Source: Neisseria canis
Lineage (GTDB): Bacteria > Pseudomonadota > Gammaproteobacteria > Burkholderiales > Neisseriaceae
Reading direction: 5' to 3'
DNA length: 64,000 bases
NCBI RefSeq assembly: GCF_900636765.1
Contig: NZ_LR134313.1
Location: 1,736,001-1,800,000 of the forward strand
Part shown: positions 1 through 8,790 of the stretch, in pieces
Position numbering within the stretch: position 1 is the first letter of the stretch
Layout of the letters: the number at the start of each line of letters is the position of its first letter
Made by a program: the position numbers and the translations under genes
Notes under the pieces: model-generated
Told to the model about the DNA's origin: nothing
Seen by the model: the letters and a program-made list of their open reading frames with translations, nothing else
Database searches by the model: none

Positions 1-68
1 GTAAGTCCCGTCATGCCTGGACGCGGCGGAAGCGTTACTGACATTAGGTGGTTTAACGATAAAAGCGC
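1..68. other. Left edge; possible 3' end of an upstream gene
   Basis: These 68 bases lie before a DUS hairpin that usually follows a gene. One forward frame is open from the edge to a TGA at about 39-41 and another to a TGA inside the DUS at about 79-81. Neither tail is long enough to recognise, so no product is proposed. Confidence 0.25.
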
Positions 69-101
69 AATGCCTGTCTGAAAACGGTTCAGACAGGCAT
101 T
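69..101. terminator. Inverted DUS pair upstream of cysT
   Basis: Two copies of TGCCTGTCTGAA face each other across a short loop and can form a hairpin. There is no clear T run, so termination is likely but not certain. It separates the unseen upstream gene from cysT. Confidence 0.6.
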
Positions 102-114
102 CGGATAAGGTGGA

Positions 115-945
115 ATGATGCTGTTGCTGAAAACACAAACTGTTTTGCCCGGTTTCAAGCTGACGCTCGGGCTGAGTATGCTGACACTTTCGTTAATGGT
201 GCTGATGCCCTTTGCGATGCTGGTTGCGACGGTAGCCGGAATGGGGTGGGCGGATTTTGTGCAGCAGATTGTTGCACCGCGGACTTTGGCTGCGGTGTGG
301 CTCACGCTGAAAACTTCTTTTTTCGCCATGTTGGCCAATGTGGTGTTCGGTACGCTGGTGGCTTGGGTGTTGGTGCGCTACCGATTCTGGGGCAAGGGGC
401 TGGTAAATGCTTTGGTTGATTTGCCTTTTGCGCTGCCGACTGCCGTAACCGGGGTGGCGCTGGCCACGCTTTATGCGCCTAACGGTTGGATCGGGCGTTG
501 GCTGGAACCTTTCGGTATCAAGGTGGCGTTTACGCCGTTGGGTATCTGGGTGGCTCTGGTTGTGGTGAGCTTGCCGTTTATTGTGCGTGCCGTGCAGCCT
601 GTTTTGGAAGAGTTGCCGGCCGAATATGAAGAGGCTGCGGTGTCTTTGGGGGCGGGCCGTTTTACGGTGTTCCGCCGCGTGCTGCTGCCGGAAATTCTGC
701 CTGCTCTGATAACCGGTGCGGGCATGGCGTTTGCACGTGCAACGGGCGAGTACGGCTCTGTGATTTTTATTGCGGGAAATATTCCGATGGAGTCGGAAAT
801 TCTGCCTTTGATTATTGCCGGCAAGTTTGAGCTGTTTGATGTGAAGGGTGCGAGTGCCGTGGCTTTATTTATGCTGGGTATTTCGTTTGTGATTTTATTT
901 ATCTTAAATATTTTGCAATGGCGTTTGGCTAAACGCAAGCGTTGA
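115..945 (+). CDS. cysT: Sulfate/thiosulfate ABC transporter permease CysT (CysU)
   Basis: This 276-residue inner-membrane protein is one of the two permease subunits that carry sulfate or thiosulfate into the cell for cysteine synthesis. About six hydrophobic segments are visible, and the EAA loop that docks on the ATPase is at residues 172-180 (EEAAVSLGA). Length and the order cysT-cysW-cysA match the family. Two adjacent ATG codons (115, 118) could start it; the AAGGTGG-type ribosome site fits either. It lies 22 bases before cysW, so it is almost certainly co-transcribed with cysW and cysA. Confidence 0.93.
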   Translation: MMLLLKTQTVLPGFKLTLGLSMLTLSLMVLMPFAMLVATVAGMGWADFVQQIVAPRTLAAVWLTLKTSFFAMLANVVFGTLVAWVLVRYRFWGKGLVNALVDLPFALPTAVTGVALATLYAPNGWIGRWLEPFGIKVAFTPLGIWVALVVVSLPFIVRAVQPVLEELPAEYEEAAVSLGAGRFTVFRRVLLPEILPALITGAGMAFARATGEYGSVIFIAGNIPMESEILPLIIAGKFELFDVKGASAVALFMLGISFVILFILNILQWRLAKRKR

Positions 946-967
946 GCGTGTTTGACGGAGTGAGACT

Positions 968-1819
968 ATGAATACGGCTAAAACCAATCCTCTGCTTACC
1001 GAGTCGCGCATTGTGCGTTATGTGTTAATCGGAACGGCGCTATTGTTTCTCGGCCTGATGCTGGTGATGCCTCTGGTTGCTGTGTTTTGGAACGCGCTGG
1101 AAAAAGGGTGGCAGCTTTATCTTGCCGCGCTGACTGAAGCGGATGCTTTGCATGCGGTTAAGCTGACTTTGCTGATTGCGGCAATTGTGGTGCCGGTAAA
1201 TATCGTGATAGGCGTTGCGCTGGCCTGGTTGCTCACGCGTTTTGATTTCCGCGGCAAGCAGTTGTTTACCACTTTGTTGGACTTGCCTTTTTCCGTATCG
1301 CCGGTAGTGGCCGGATTAATGTTTGTGCTTTTATTCGGTGCTAACAGTGTGATGGGCGGCTGGCTGGAAGCACGCGGTATTCAGATTGTGTTTGCTCTGC
1401 CCGGAATGATATTGGCTACTTTATTTGTTACTTTTCCGTTTATAGCGCGGGAGCTGATTCCTTTAATGCAGGCTCAGGGGGACAGTGAGGAGCAGGCTGC
1501 ATTGATTTTGGGCGCGAGCGGCCGGCAGATGTTTTGGCGCATCACTCTGCCCAATATCAAATGGGCGCTGCTTTACGGGATTATTCTGACGAATGCACGG
1601 GCTATGGGCGAATTCGGCGCGGTAAGCATGGTGTCCGGCCACATTCGCGGGCAAACCAATACGCTGCCTTTGCAGGTGGAGATTCTTTATAACGAGTATA
1701 ACTTTACTGCCGCATTCGCTTTATCCAGCCTACTGGCTTTATTAGCCTTGCTTACTTTGTTGTTGCAGAACGTGTTGGCCTGGAGGCGGCAAAGGCAGCT
1801 TGAATCGGCCGGTAATTAG
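968..1819 (+). CDS. cysW: Sulfate/thiosulfate ABC transporter permease CysW
   Basis: This is the second permease subunit of the sulfate importer, 283 residues with about six membrane segments. The EAA loop is at about residues 174-185 (EEQAALILGASG). The sequence LLDLPFSVSPVVAG and the GEFGAVSMVSGHI region are typical of CysW. A GGAG site lies a few bases before the ATG. It follows cysT by 22 bases and precedes cysA by 45 bases that contain a single DUS. Confidence 0.93.
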   Translation: MNTAKTNPLLTESRIVRYVLIGTALLFLGLMLVMPLVAVFWNALEKGWQLYLAALTEADALHAVKLTLLIAAIVVPVNIVIGVALAWLLTRFDFRGKQLFTTLLDLPFSVSPVVAGLMFVLLFGANSVMGGWLEARGIQIVFALPGMILATLFVTFPFIARELIPLMQAQGDSEEQAALILGASGRQMFWRITLPNIKWALLYGIILTNARAMGEFGAVSMVSGHIRGQTNTLPLQVEILYNEYNFTAAFALSSLLALLALLTLLLQNVLAWRRQRQLESAGN

Positions 1820-1820
1820 G

Positions 1821-1833
1821 ATGCCTGTCTGAA
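1821..1833 (+). repeat. Single DUS between cysW and cysA
   Basis: One copy of ATGCCTGTCTGAA without an inverted partner lies just after the cysW stop. It should not form a terminator, so read-through into cysA is expected. Its likely role is recognition during DNA uptake. Confidence 0.85.
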
Positions 1834-1864
1834 ACAACCGTAAATAATTTGATGGAGCCTGAGC

Positions 1865-2947
1865 ATGACCATACGCATTGAACAACTCAATAAATATTTC
1901 GGCAGTTTTCATGCCTTGAAAAACATTAATCTGACCATTCCGACAGGAAGCCTTACGGCGCTGCTCGGCCCTTCGGGCTGCGGCAAAACCACACTTTTGC
2001 GGATTATTGCAGGCTTGGAGCATGCGGACGGAGGCAGCATTTTCTTTGATGACGAAAATGTGACCCGCAAGCATGTGCGCGACCGTAAAGTCGGTTTTAT
2101 GTTTCAGCATTATGCGCTGTTTAGGCATATGAATGTGTTTGATAACATTGCTTTTGGTTTGCAGGTGCTGCCGCGGAAAATCAGGCCGGCGGAAAGCCAA
2201 ATTGCAGAGAAAGTTTACAGCCTGCTCAAGCTGGTGCAGCTTGAGCATCTTGCCAAAGCTTATCCCGGCCAACTTTCGGGCGGCCAGCGCCAACGCATCG
2301 CGCTCGCCCGCGCACTGGCTACCGAACCCAAACTGTTGCTGCTGGACGAGCCGTTTGGCGCGCTGGATGCTAAGGTGAGGAAAGAATTGCGTTATTGGCT
2401 GCGTCAAATCCATCATGAATTGGGAATTACCAGTGTGTTGGTTACGCATGATCAGGAGGAAGCTCTGGAAATGGCCGACAGCATCGTGGTAATGAACCAC
2501 GGGGTAATTGAGCAAACGGGCAGCGGCGATGCTTTATATCATGAGCCGGAGAATGTGTTTGTTACAGAATTTCTCGGTGAGGTGAACGCGTTTGAAAATG
2601 CAAAAATAGAGCAGGGCAGCCTGTTTATCGGCGGTTATGAGGAAAAGCTGGAAGGCCGGGGGCATGAGCGGCAAAATGTAGTGGCTTATGTTCGCCCGCA
2701 TGACTTGGCACTATCTGCAAAAGCGGGCGGCAACAGTATCGGAGATGCGGAAATAGCTTCCATACAAACTACCGGCCCTATGGTTCGGCTTATGTTGAAG
2801 CGCACGGGCAACAGCCGGATGTTGCAGGTGTTGGTTCCGCATAATGAATACCGCACTGAGTCGTTTGCATTGGGGCAAAGGGTGTGGCTGTATCCTAGAA
2901 AGCACATCGTATTCAAGCTGCCCGAGATGGTGGAATATGTGATTTAA
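1865..2947 (+). CDS. cysA: Sulfate/thiosulfate import ATP-binding protein CysA
   Basis: This 360-residue ATPase powers the CysTW permease from the cytoplasmic face. Walker A is at residues 35-43 (GPSGCGKTT), the ABC signature LSGGQ at 137-141 and Walker B with LLLLDEP at 157-163, followed by the switch histidine in VTHDQEEA. The last ~110 residues form the TOBE-type regulatory region ([15 protein letters not shown]). It closes the cysTWA operon and faces the binding-protein gene sbp across a shared hairpin. Confidence 0.95.
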   Translation: MTIRIEQLNKYFGSFHALKNINLTIPTGSLTALLGPSGCGKTTLLRIIAGLEHADGGSIFFDDENVTRKHVRDRKVGFMFQHYALFRHMNVFDNIAFGLQVLPRKIRPAESQIAEKVYSLLKLVQLEHLAKAYPGQLSGGQRQRIALARALATEPKLLLLDEPFGALDAKVRKELRYWLRQIHHELGITSVLVTHDQEEALEMADSIVVMNHGVIEQTGSGDALYHEPENVFVTEFLGEVNAFENAKIEQGSLFIGGYEEKLEGRGHERQNVVAYVRPHDLALSAKAGGNSIGDAEIASIQTTGPMVRLMLKRTGNSRMLQVLVPHNEYRTESFALGQRVWLYPRKHIVFKLPEMVEYVI

Positions 2948-2986
2948 GCGGCAGATAAAGCATCTGTTATGCCCGGGTTTAACGTA

Positions 2987-3018
2987 AATGCCTGTCTGAA
3001 AGTTTTCAGACAGGCATT
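2987..3018. terminator. Bidirectional DUS-hairpin terminator, cysA / sbp
   Basis: Inverted TGCCTGTCTGAA copies with a short loop lie between two convergent genes. The sequence after the right arm is T-rich (GTTTATTGTT). It can serve cysA on the plus strand and sbp on the minus strand. Confidence 0.8.
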
Positions 3019-3039
3019 GTTTATTGTTAACGGTAACTG

Positions 3040-4077
3040 TTATTTGGTGGTCAGTTGGTCAAATAAACCGCCGTCGGCGAAGTATTTTTTCATAATCTGA
3101 TCCCAGGGGCCGAACACCTCCGTCGGGCGGAATGTTTCGACTTTCGGGAATGTAGCTGCGTTTGCTGCCAAAACATCTTTGTCTGTCGGTCTCAGGTAAA
3201 GCTTGGCGCCAAGCTCTTGTGCAGGTTTGCTCCATAAATAATTCAGATATTCGGTTGCGGCTGCAGTTGAGCCTTTTTTATCGGTAACGCTGTTGACTAC
3301 TGCAACAGGGCTTTCCATTAAAATCGAATAACTGGGATAAATGATTTCAAAATTGCCATTGCCCAATTGTTTCCCGGCCAAATTGGCCTCGTTTTCAAAT
3401 GTGATCAACACATCGCCGATGTTGCGCTGAACAAAAGTAGTGGTGGCCGCCCGCCCGCCGTTTTCAAATACCGGAACGTTTTTTAAGAGCTTTTTGGTAA
3501 ATTCAATTGCTTTGGTTTCATCATTCTGATTGGTTTTTAACGCATAAGCATGGGCTGCCAGAAAAGAATAACGGCCGTTTCCTGAGGTTTTTGGGTTGGC
3601 AACCACCACTTTGATATTATCTCTGGCTAAATCCGACCAATCTTTAACTTGCAGAGGGTTGCCTTTTCGAACCAAGAAAACCGTCGTGCTGGTAAAGGGT
3701 ACGGCGTTATTCGGAAACTGTTTTTGCCAATCGGAGGAGACCAAACCTTTTTGTACCAATAAATCAATATCCGAACTTTGATTCATCGTAACAACGTCTG
3801 CCTGCAAACCGTTTGCTACCGACAAAGCCTGCTTGCTGGAGCCGCCGTGTGATTGTTGGATATTAATGGTTACGTTAGGATGTTTGGTTGCGTAGTGTTT
3901 GGTGAAAATGGGATTGTAGTCTTTGTAATAATCGCGGGTTACGTCATATGAAACATTCAGCAGCGTTGCGGCGGCAACTTTATCGCTCGGAGCCGATGCC
4001 GATTTGTCGCCGGATTCGGGGGCGCAGCCGGGTAGGGCGAATACCGTTAATAAGGCAATCAAGTGTTTGGGTTTCAT
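3040..4077 (-). CDS. sbp: Sulfate-binding lipoprotein Sbp
   Basis: This 345-residue substrate-binding protein should deliver sulfate or thiosulfate to CysTWA. The N-terminus has a short signal and a lipobox-like LPGC around residues 14-17, so it is probably anchored as a lipoprotein. Family motifs include NVSYDVTRDYYKDYN, QSHGGSSKQA and the AATEYLNYLWS segment near the C-terminus. It is convergent with the cys operon instead of being part of it, so it has its own promoter upstream of 4077. Confidence 0.92.
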   Translation of the reverse strand: MKPKHLIALLTVFALPGCAPESGDKSASAPSDKVAAATLLNVSYDVTRDYYKDYNPIFTKHYATKHPNVTINIQQSHGGSSKQALSVANGLQADVVTMNQSSDIDLLVQKGLVSSDWQKQFPNNAVPFTSTTVFLVRKGNPLQVKDWSDLARDNIKVVVANPKTSGNGRYSFLAAHAYALKTNQNDETKAIEFTKKLLKNVPVFENGGRAATTTFVQRNIGDVLITFENEANLAGKQLGNGNFEIIYPSYSILMESPVAVVNSVTDKKGSTAAATEYLNYLWSKPAQELGAKLYLRPTDKDVLAANAATFPKVETFRPTEVFGPWDQIMKKYFADGGLFDQLTTK

Positions 4078-4271
4078 TTCATTTCCTTTTGCTTAATTTT
4101 AGAGATGACTTCTTCATTTTAAAGAAGGGTTTTTAATAAGAAAAAGAATGAATGATTGTTAGCTAATGCTTCTTGGTTATATAAAACCATCGCAATAGGG
4201 TGCTTTTCTGCGGTTGGGACAAAAACTTTAAAAAATGCTATCCTCTATTTTTTTACATTTCTAGCGATACA

Positions 4272-5885
4272 ATGAAAAAGCTGATACCCATCGGAGTTAC
4301 CGGTATTGTTTTGGCGCTGGCCGGCGTATTTGGCGGCGCGCCTTATTTTCTCGGGCAAAAAGCCGAGCAAGCATTAAACGAGCAGCACAAATTGCTTGCC
4401 CAAGCCAGCTTTCTCACAGTTGAATCACGTCAATACGAACGCGGTTGGTTCAGTGCTAAGGAAACGACCGTTATCAGATTGAAGCCCACATTGCTGAAAA
4501 ACATGCAGCAATATCTGCCGGATAATCTGAAAACCATCTTGAACGAGCCGGTTACGGTAGTGAACCATATCAAACACGGTCCGTTTGCTTCCGGTTTGAC
4601 ACCGGTTAGTGCAAAAGTGGAAACCGAGTTCAAATATCATCCTGAAACGGAAAAAGCGCTCAAGCGGTTTTTCGGCGATCAGGCGCCATTGGCTTTAAGC
4701 AATGTGATTCACTTAAACGGTTCGGGCCAATTAACAGCCAGTATGCCTGCTTTTGACTACGAAGAGCTGTCGGGCATCAAGCTGAATTGGAAAGGCATGA
4801 ACGGCACCACCGATTATCAGCCGGGCTGGTCGGATTACAGCCACAGCTACCGGGCGCCCGCATTGCTTGCCAAGCTGGCAGACAAAGGCGACGTGTCGCT
4901 GGAAAATCTGCAAATCAACACGCAAACCCAAGACGGCAAAACCCGGCTGTCGCTCGGCAACAGCAGCTTCAAGCTGGATAAATTTTCCGTGGTCTGGAAA
5001 GAAGGCGTTGATTACAATGTAAAAATCAACGAGCTGATTAATCTGGTAACCGATTTGCAGATTGGCGCTTTCATCAATCCTACCGGCCAGGTAGCCCCTT
5101 CTAAAATTGTGGTGGACAAGCTGCAATTTGACACCAAGATGGCGGAAAACGGCGATTGGATTAACAGCGAAGGCAAGTTTCAGTTTGCCAATCTGGTGTA
5201 TGGCGAAGAACAATACGGCCCTTTGAATATTGATGTGGCCGCCGAGCATCTGGACGCTAAGAGCCTTTTGGTTTTGAAAAACAAAATGGCCGAAGCGGCA
5301 TCCAAAGAAATGACCGGCCAGCAAATTCAGGATATGCTGATTCAGGCGGCGAAAAACGAAGCGGCCGGTTTGTTTATCAATAACCCGGTGATTAAAGTGC
5401 GCGCTTTCGATTTGAAGATGCCGCAAGGTAAAGTGTATTCCAGCGGCGAGTTGAAGTTTAACGGTCTCACACAACCTGATTTGAATAATTTCAACGCTTT
5501 AATCAAAAAAACGCATGCCGATTTCAAATTGCAGGTGCCGCAAAAGCTGCTGGAGAGTTTGGTAATCAATCAGGCGCGCAATGTGTTTACAGTTAATGCC
5601 GAGGATGAGGCGGAAGGCCGCGCCAGCTTAGATGATATTAACGAAACCTTGCGTTTGATGGTGGAAAATGTGGTGGCTTCGATGAACAGTGATGGTTATA
5701 TCACGGTAAACAACGGCGATATAAGCACTCAAATGATGTTAAAAGACAGCCGGTTGCTGTTTAACGGCAAGCCGCTTAGAAGCGAACCTGATGATTTGGA
5801 CATTGATGATGTAATTGAATTTCAAGAATCTCAGGCGGCAAGCGCTCCAAAAGCAGCTGCAAGCCAGCCTAAAGCAGGCGGTTGA
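4272..5885 (+). CDS. DUF945 (YdgA-like) envelope protein
   Basis: This 537-residue protein resembles the DUF945/YdgA family, whose biochemical role is poorly defined. A single N-terminal hydrophobic segment (IPIGVTGIVLALAGVFG) should anchor it in the inner membrane, with the rest in the periplasm. The region around residues 30-60 with SFLTVESRQYERGWFSA is the hallmark of the family. The ATG at 4272 is preferred over the upstream ATG at 4200 because the 24 extra residues are not family-like. The tail is Ala/Ser/Lys-rich (AASAPKAAASQPKAGG). Confidence 0.82.
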   Translation: MKKLIPIGVTGIVLALAGVFGGAPYFLGQKAEQALNEQHKLLAQASFLTVESRQYERGWFSAKETTVIRLKPTLLKNMQQYLPDNLKTILNEPVTVVNHIKHGPFASGLTPVSAKVETEFKYHPETEKALKRFFGDQAPLALSNVIHLNGSGQLTASMPAFDYEELSGIKLNWKGMNGTTDYQPGWSDYSHSYRAPALLAKLADKGDVSLENLQINTQTQDGKTRLSLGNSSFKLDKFSVVWKEGVDYNVKINELINLVTDLQIGAFINPTGQVAPSKIVVDKLQFDTKMAENGDWINSEGKFQFANLVYGEEQYGPLNIDVAAEHLDAKSLLVLKNKMAEAASKEMTGQQIQDMLIQAAKNEAAGLFINNPVIKVRAFDLKMPQGKVYSSGELKFNGLTQPDLNNFNALIKKTHADFKLQVPQKLLESLVINQARNVFTVNAEDEAEGRASLDDINETLRLMVENVVASMNSDGYITVNNGDISTQMMLKDSRLLFNGKPLRSEPDDLDIDDVIEFQESQAASAPKAAASQPKAGG

Positions 5886-5917
5886 TTACTAAAAGCTTAA
5901 TCTTAGTTCTGTTTGAA

Positions 5918-5952
5918 AATGCCTGTCTGAAAATCGTTTTCAGACAGGCATT
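5918..5952. terminator. DUS-hairpin terminator after DUF945 gene
   Basis: Inverted TGCCTGTCTGAA pair 33 bases after the stop codon, followed by TTGTTTATGG. It ends the plus-strand gene. Confidence 0.7.
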
Positions 5953-6076
5953 GTTTATGGTTCGGCCGCTTGCATAGCAACAGTGTCGCCATATTCTAAC
6001 TTGACCCGAATATCCGAAACTTTGTTGAAGCTCTCAAGATACTCGAGTCAAGCCCGAGTATAACGTGTGTGCTTTT

Positions 6077-6097
6077 TCTTAACTTGATTGACTATAG
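6077..6097. repeat. Solo Correia-like repeat end at the 3' end of the glycosyltransferase gene
   Basis: Read on the minus strand, TATAGTCAATCAAGTTAAG matches the ends of the two complete Correia-like repeats in this window (about 15 of 19 positions). The TAG stop codon of the glycosyltransferase gene lies inside it. No second end is visible nearby, so it may be a remnant or chance resemblance. Confidence 0.4.
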
Positions 6098-7651
6098 AAG
6101 TTGGTCTACACCGTTTTCGCAACGCGTCAGCTTATGCGTCAACGTTTTATTTAAAAGCGCATCGTTGTGGGGCAGTGCACCGCGTTCTGCTTCATGATGC
6201 CACAAATGATAGGCAATGCCGCCGAATTTCAGATTGCGGCGTTTTAAACCGTGATGATACAGACGGGCAACAAATTCGCTGTCTTCTTTGCCCCAACCGA
6301 CAAATTCGTTGTTAAAACCGTTAACCGCCAGCGCATCCTCCCTAAAAAAGCCCATATTGCAGCTTTTAATGGATTTGTGGCTCTGGCTTTTTTTACGCCA
6401 AATGAATTTACTTAAATGACCGCAGCGCAAAGCGGATAAGCGTTTTTCTATTCCTTTGTCGAAGAAGGAAACGGATTCTGTTTGAGTCGGCCGGCTGAGT
6501 AACTCTGCGGTTTTCTCTTGGGTGAGCATAACGTGGGAGCCTTGGACGAGCGTGTTTTTTTGGGCGGCCAATATGTGGTCGCGGATGAACTCGGGATGCA
6601 GCACCATATCGCCGTCAATAGTCACCATGTATTCGCCGCTTGCGGCCGCTATGGCGCGATTGCGGGCTTGTGCGGCGCGGAAACCATCGTCTTCCTGCCA
6701 CAGGTGTTTGACCGGAATGGCACAATTTTCAGCAAATGTTCGGATAACTTCTGCCGTATCTTCTCCGGAGCCGTCGTCTGCAATCAGGATTTCAACAGGC
6801 TTAATGCTTTGCCGCAGTATGGAATAAAGCACTTTTTGCAAGGCATCGGGGCGGTTGTAAGTGGTGATGAGCAGCGATACCTGCAAAGCTTGGTTGCGCT
6901 CATTCAGCTTGATGTATTTATAAAAAGAACCGCTGGCGTTGGAAAAAGAGATCACAAAACCGTCGCTGCCATATTTAAACCCCTGTCTGAAAAAATAGTT
7001 TTTAATAAATCCAGCTAATCCGTGCACAATGGCGGAGCCTGTTGAGGTGCGTTTGGTAAAGCGGAATTGATCGGCGTAGAGTGCGGTGTAGTATTGCATT
7101 TTTTGAATCAGGCCGTCGACCGAATCATAAGAATAGTGCAAAAGTTCGCCTGCTAAAGCAGTAATTTGAGTTCCTTCAGGCCGTTCTAATGATTCATGAA
7201 CTTGCCGGTTGTTAAAGCGGGTATGCCGGCGGTTATAAAGGCGGCAGATGATATCGGGATGCCAGCCGCAGCCTTTGATTGCGCGGCCGCGGTAGTGGTT
7301 TAAGCGGGAGACGGTGTACATGCGGTTGATTTGCGATAAGTCTGCCTGGCGGATGCTTTGCATCAGCTCGGGTGTAACGATTTCATCGCTGTCTATGCTG
7401 AAAATCCAATCATGGCGCGCAAGCTTGGCTGCGAGGTTTTTCATCGGGCCGAAGCCGATGAATTCGTGTTTGTGTATGCTTACGTTGTTAAAACGGGCGG
7501 CGATATCGAGAGTGCGGTCGGTTGAACCGTTGTCTAACAACAATACTTCGTCGAAGCCGCTCAGGCGCTGCAATACTTCTGCCAGATATTTTTCGGAATT
7601 TTTAACCATCATGGCAGCGGTAACAGGTATTTTTTCGGTTGATTCGTTCAT
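6092..7651 (-). CDS. Two-domain glycosyltransferase (LgtF-like GT2 fused to a second GT2/GT27-like domain)
   Basis: This 519-residue cytoplasmic protein carries two family-2 type glycosyltransferase domains. The first (about residues 8-250) resembles the LOS inner-core glucosyltransferase LgtF/WaaE: AAMMVKNSEKYL, DSDE at 87-90 and GCGWHPDIICRLYNR. The second (about 257-505) starts with VSLLITTYNRPD, has DGD at 346-348 and a galactosyltransferase-type NGFNNEFVGWGKED at 444-457. Each domain keeps a plausible metal-binding acidic motif, so it may add two sugars in turn. Substrate and polymer (LOS or other glycan) are inference. The stop codon lies in a repeat end. Confidence 0.78.
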   Translation of the reverse strand: MNESTEKIPVTAAMMVKNSEKYLAEVLQRLSGFDEVLLLDNGSTDRTLDIAARFNNVSIHKHEFIGFGPMKNLAAKLARHDWIFSIDSDEIVTPELMQSIRQADLSQINRMYTVSRLNHYRGRAIKGCGWHPDIICRLYNRRHTRFNNRQVHESLERPEGTQITALAGELLHYSYDSVDGLIQKMQYYTALYADQFRFTKRTSTGSAIVHGLAGFIKNYFFRQGFKYGSDGFVISFSNASGSFYKYIKLNERNQALQVSLLITTYNRPDALQKVLYSILRQSIKPVEILIADDGSGEDTAEVIRTFAENCAIPVKHLWQEDDGFRAAQARNRAIAAASGEYMVTIDGDMVLHPEFIRDHILAAQKNTLVQGSHVMLTQEKTAELLSRPTQTESVSFFDKGIEKRLSALRCGHLSKFIWRKKSQSHKSIKSCNMGFFREDALAVNGFNNEFVGWGKEDSEFVARLYHHGLKRRNLKFGGIAYHLWHHEAERGALPHNDALLNKTLTHKLTRCENGVDQLL

Positions 7652-7677
7652 ATTTGGGTACTTGATATTTAAGGAGA

Positions 7678-7731
7678 GAAGGCCGCCTGAACAGTGCAGA
7701 CGACCTTTCTCGGTTTTTTTCAGACAGGCAT
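7678..7731. terminator. Mixed-dialect DUS-like hairpin plus a standard DUS
   Basis: The hairpin GAGAAGGCCGCCTGAA...GCAGACGACCTTTCTC (7678-7711) holds degenerate DUS-like arms (AGGCCGCCTGAA and AGGTCGTCTGCA) and is followed by CGGTTTTTTT. A normal reverse DUS (7719-7731) comes next, touching the stop codon of the nucleoside hydrolase gene. It lies between two minus-strand genes; the T run follows on the plus strand, so its terminator role is unclear. Confidence 0.5.
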
Positions 7732-7732
7732 T

Positions 7733-8686
7733 TTAAGGCAGTTGTTCGATGGATAAAGCCAATTCTTCAAACATTCTGTCGGCATCAACTTCGGTAACCC
7801 AATAAGCATTTGCCGGTTTGCCGGTTGAATTCCACCAATCCACCACACACGCCCCCATGGTTAATTCGCTGGAGGTTTCCACTTCTACATGGCATTCCCT
7901 GCCTTGGAACAGCTCCGGAAACACTGCGCAACTAATGGCGCAAGGGTCGTGCAAAGGGCCGCCTTCGGTGCCGAATTTTTGGATGTCGTAGCGTTCGTAA
8001 CTTTGCAAAATGCCGGCCAAACGCGGGCCGTTTTCGTTATTCTGTTTACGCAACACGTCCATACGGGGCGTGGTGATGCAGGCTTTGTGGGTGACGTCAA
8101 GCGGCAAAATAGTGATGGGTGCGCCGCTTTGCAACACAATCTGAGCGGCGTGCGGGTCACAATAAAAATTGAATTCTGCTGCGGGTGTGATGTTGCCGGC
8201 TTCAAAATAATTACCACCCATTAAAACAATCCGTTTAATTGCGCGCGCGCAATCCGGTGCCAGCGTTAAAACTTGTGCGATGTTGGTAAGCGGGCCGATA
8301 GGGCAGATAACGATGCTGCCGTCTTCCGCTGCGCGCAAGGTGTCGATCAAATAGTTGACGGCGTGCTGCTCTTGCAGCGGGCAGCGTGGTGTGTGGCGCT
8401 CAACGCCGTCTAACCCGGTTTTCCCGTGCACTTCTTCGGCGGTAACCAAATTTCGCAGCAGCGGTTTGGCGGCACCCGAATATACGGCAAAATCTTCCTT
8501 CCCCGCCCAATCGCAAATAATCCTTGCATTTTCAGAGGTGTAACCGATGCCTACATTGCCGGCTACTACGGTGATCGATATAAAATCAATCAGCCCGCGC
8601 TTGACCAAACCGTGTGCCATTAAAATGGCGGCCGCATCGTCCTGGCCGGGATCGGTATCGATAATCAGGCGGATTTTTTCAGACAT
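7733..8686 (-). CDS. Inosine-uridine preferring nucleoside hydrolase (IunH family)
   Basis: This 317-residue enzyme should split nucleosides into base and ribose for salvage. The calcium-binding DTDPGQDDA motif is near the N-terminus. GGNYFEAGNITPAAEFNFY and GGPLHDPCAI are conserved substrate-site regions. The start at 8686 (MSEKIRLIIDTDPG) is chosen because the motif begins at the usual distance; an upstream ATG at 8740 would add 18 unlike residues. Base specificity (purine or pyrimidine) cannot be told from the sequence alone. Confidence 0.88.
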   Translation of the reverse strand: MSEKIRLIIDTDPGQDDAAAILMAHGLVKRGLIDFISITVVAGNVGIGYTSENARIICDWAGKEDFAVYSGAAKPLLRNLVTAEEVHGKTGLDGVERHTPRCPLQEQHAVNYLIDTLRAAEDGSIVICPIGPLTNIAQVLTLAPDCARAIKRIVLMGGNYFEAGNITPAAEFNFYCDPHAAQIVLQSGAPITILPLDVTHKACITTPRMDVLRKQNNENGPRLAGILQSYERYDIQKFGTEGGPLHDPCAISCAVFPELFQGRECHVEVETSSELTMGACVVDWWNSTGKPANAYWVTEVDADRMFEELALSIEQLP

Positions 8687-8770
8687 ATTCAAGCACTTCC
8701 TGTAAGTGTTGGGATGAAGTTTGGAGTGTAACGCAGTCAAGATAACGATACAATATGCGCTTTTCTTAAT

Positions 8771-8783
8771 TTCAGACAGGCAT
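8771..8783 (-). repeat. Single DUS upstream of dusC
   Basis: One reverse copy of the DUS (TTCAGACAGGCAT) lies eight bases before the dusC start codon, without a partner arm. Confidence 0.85.
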
Positions 8784-8790
8784 TGTAGAT

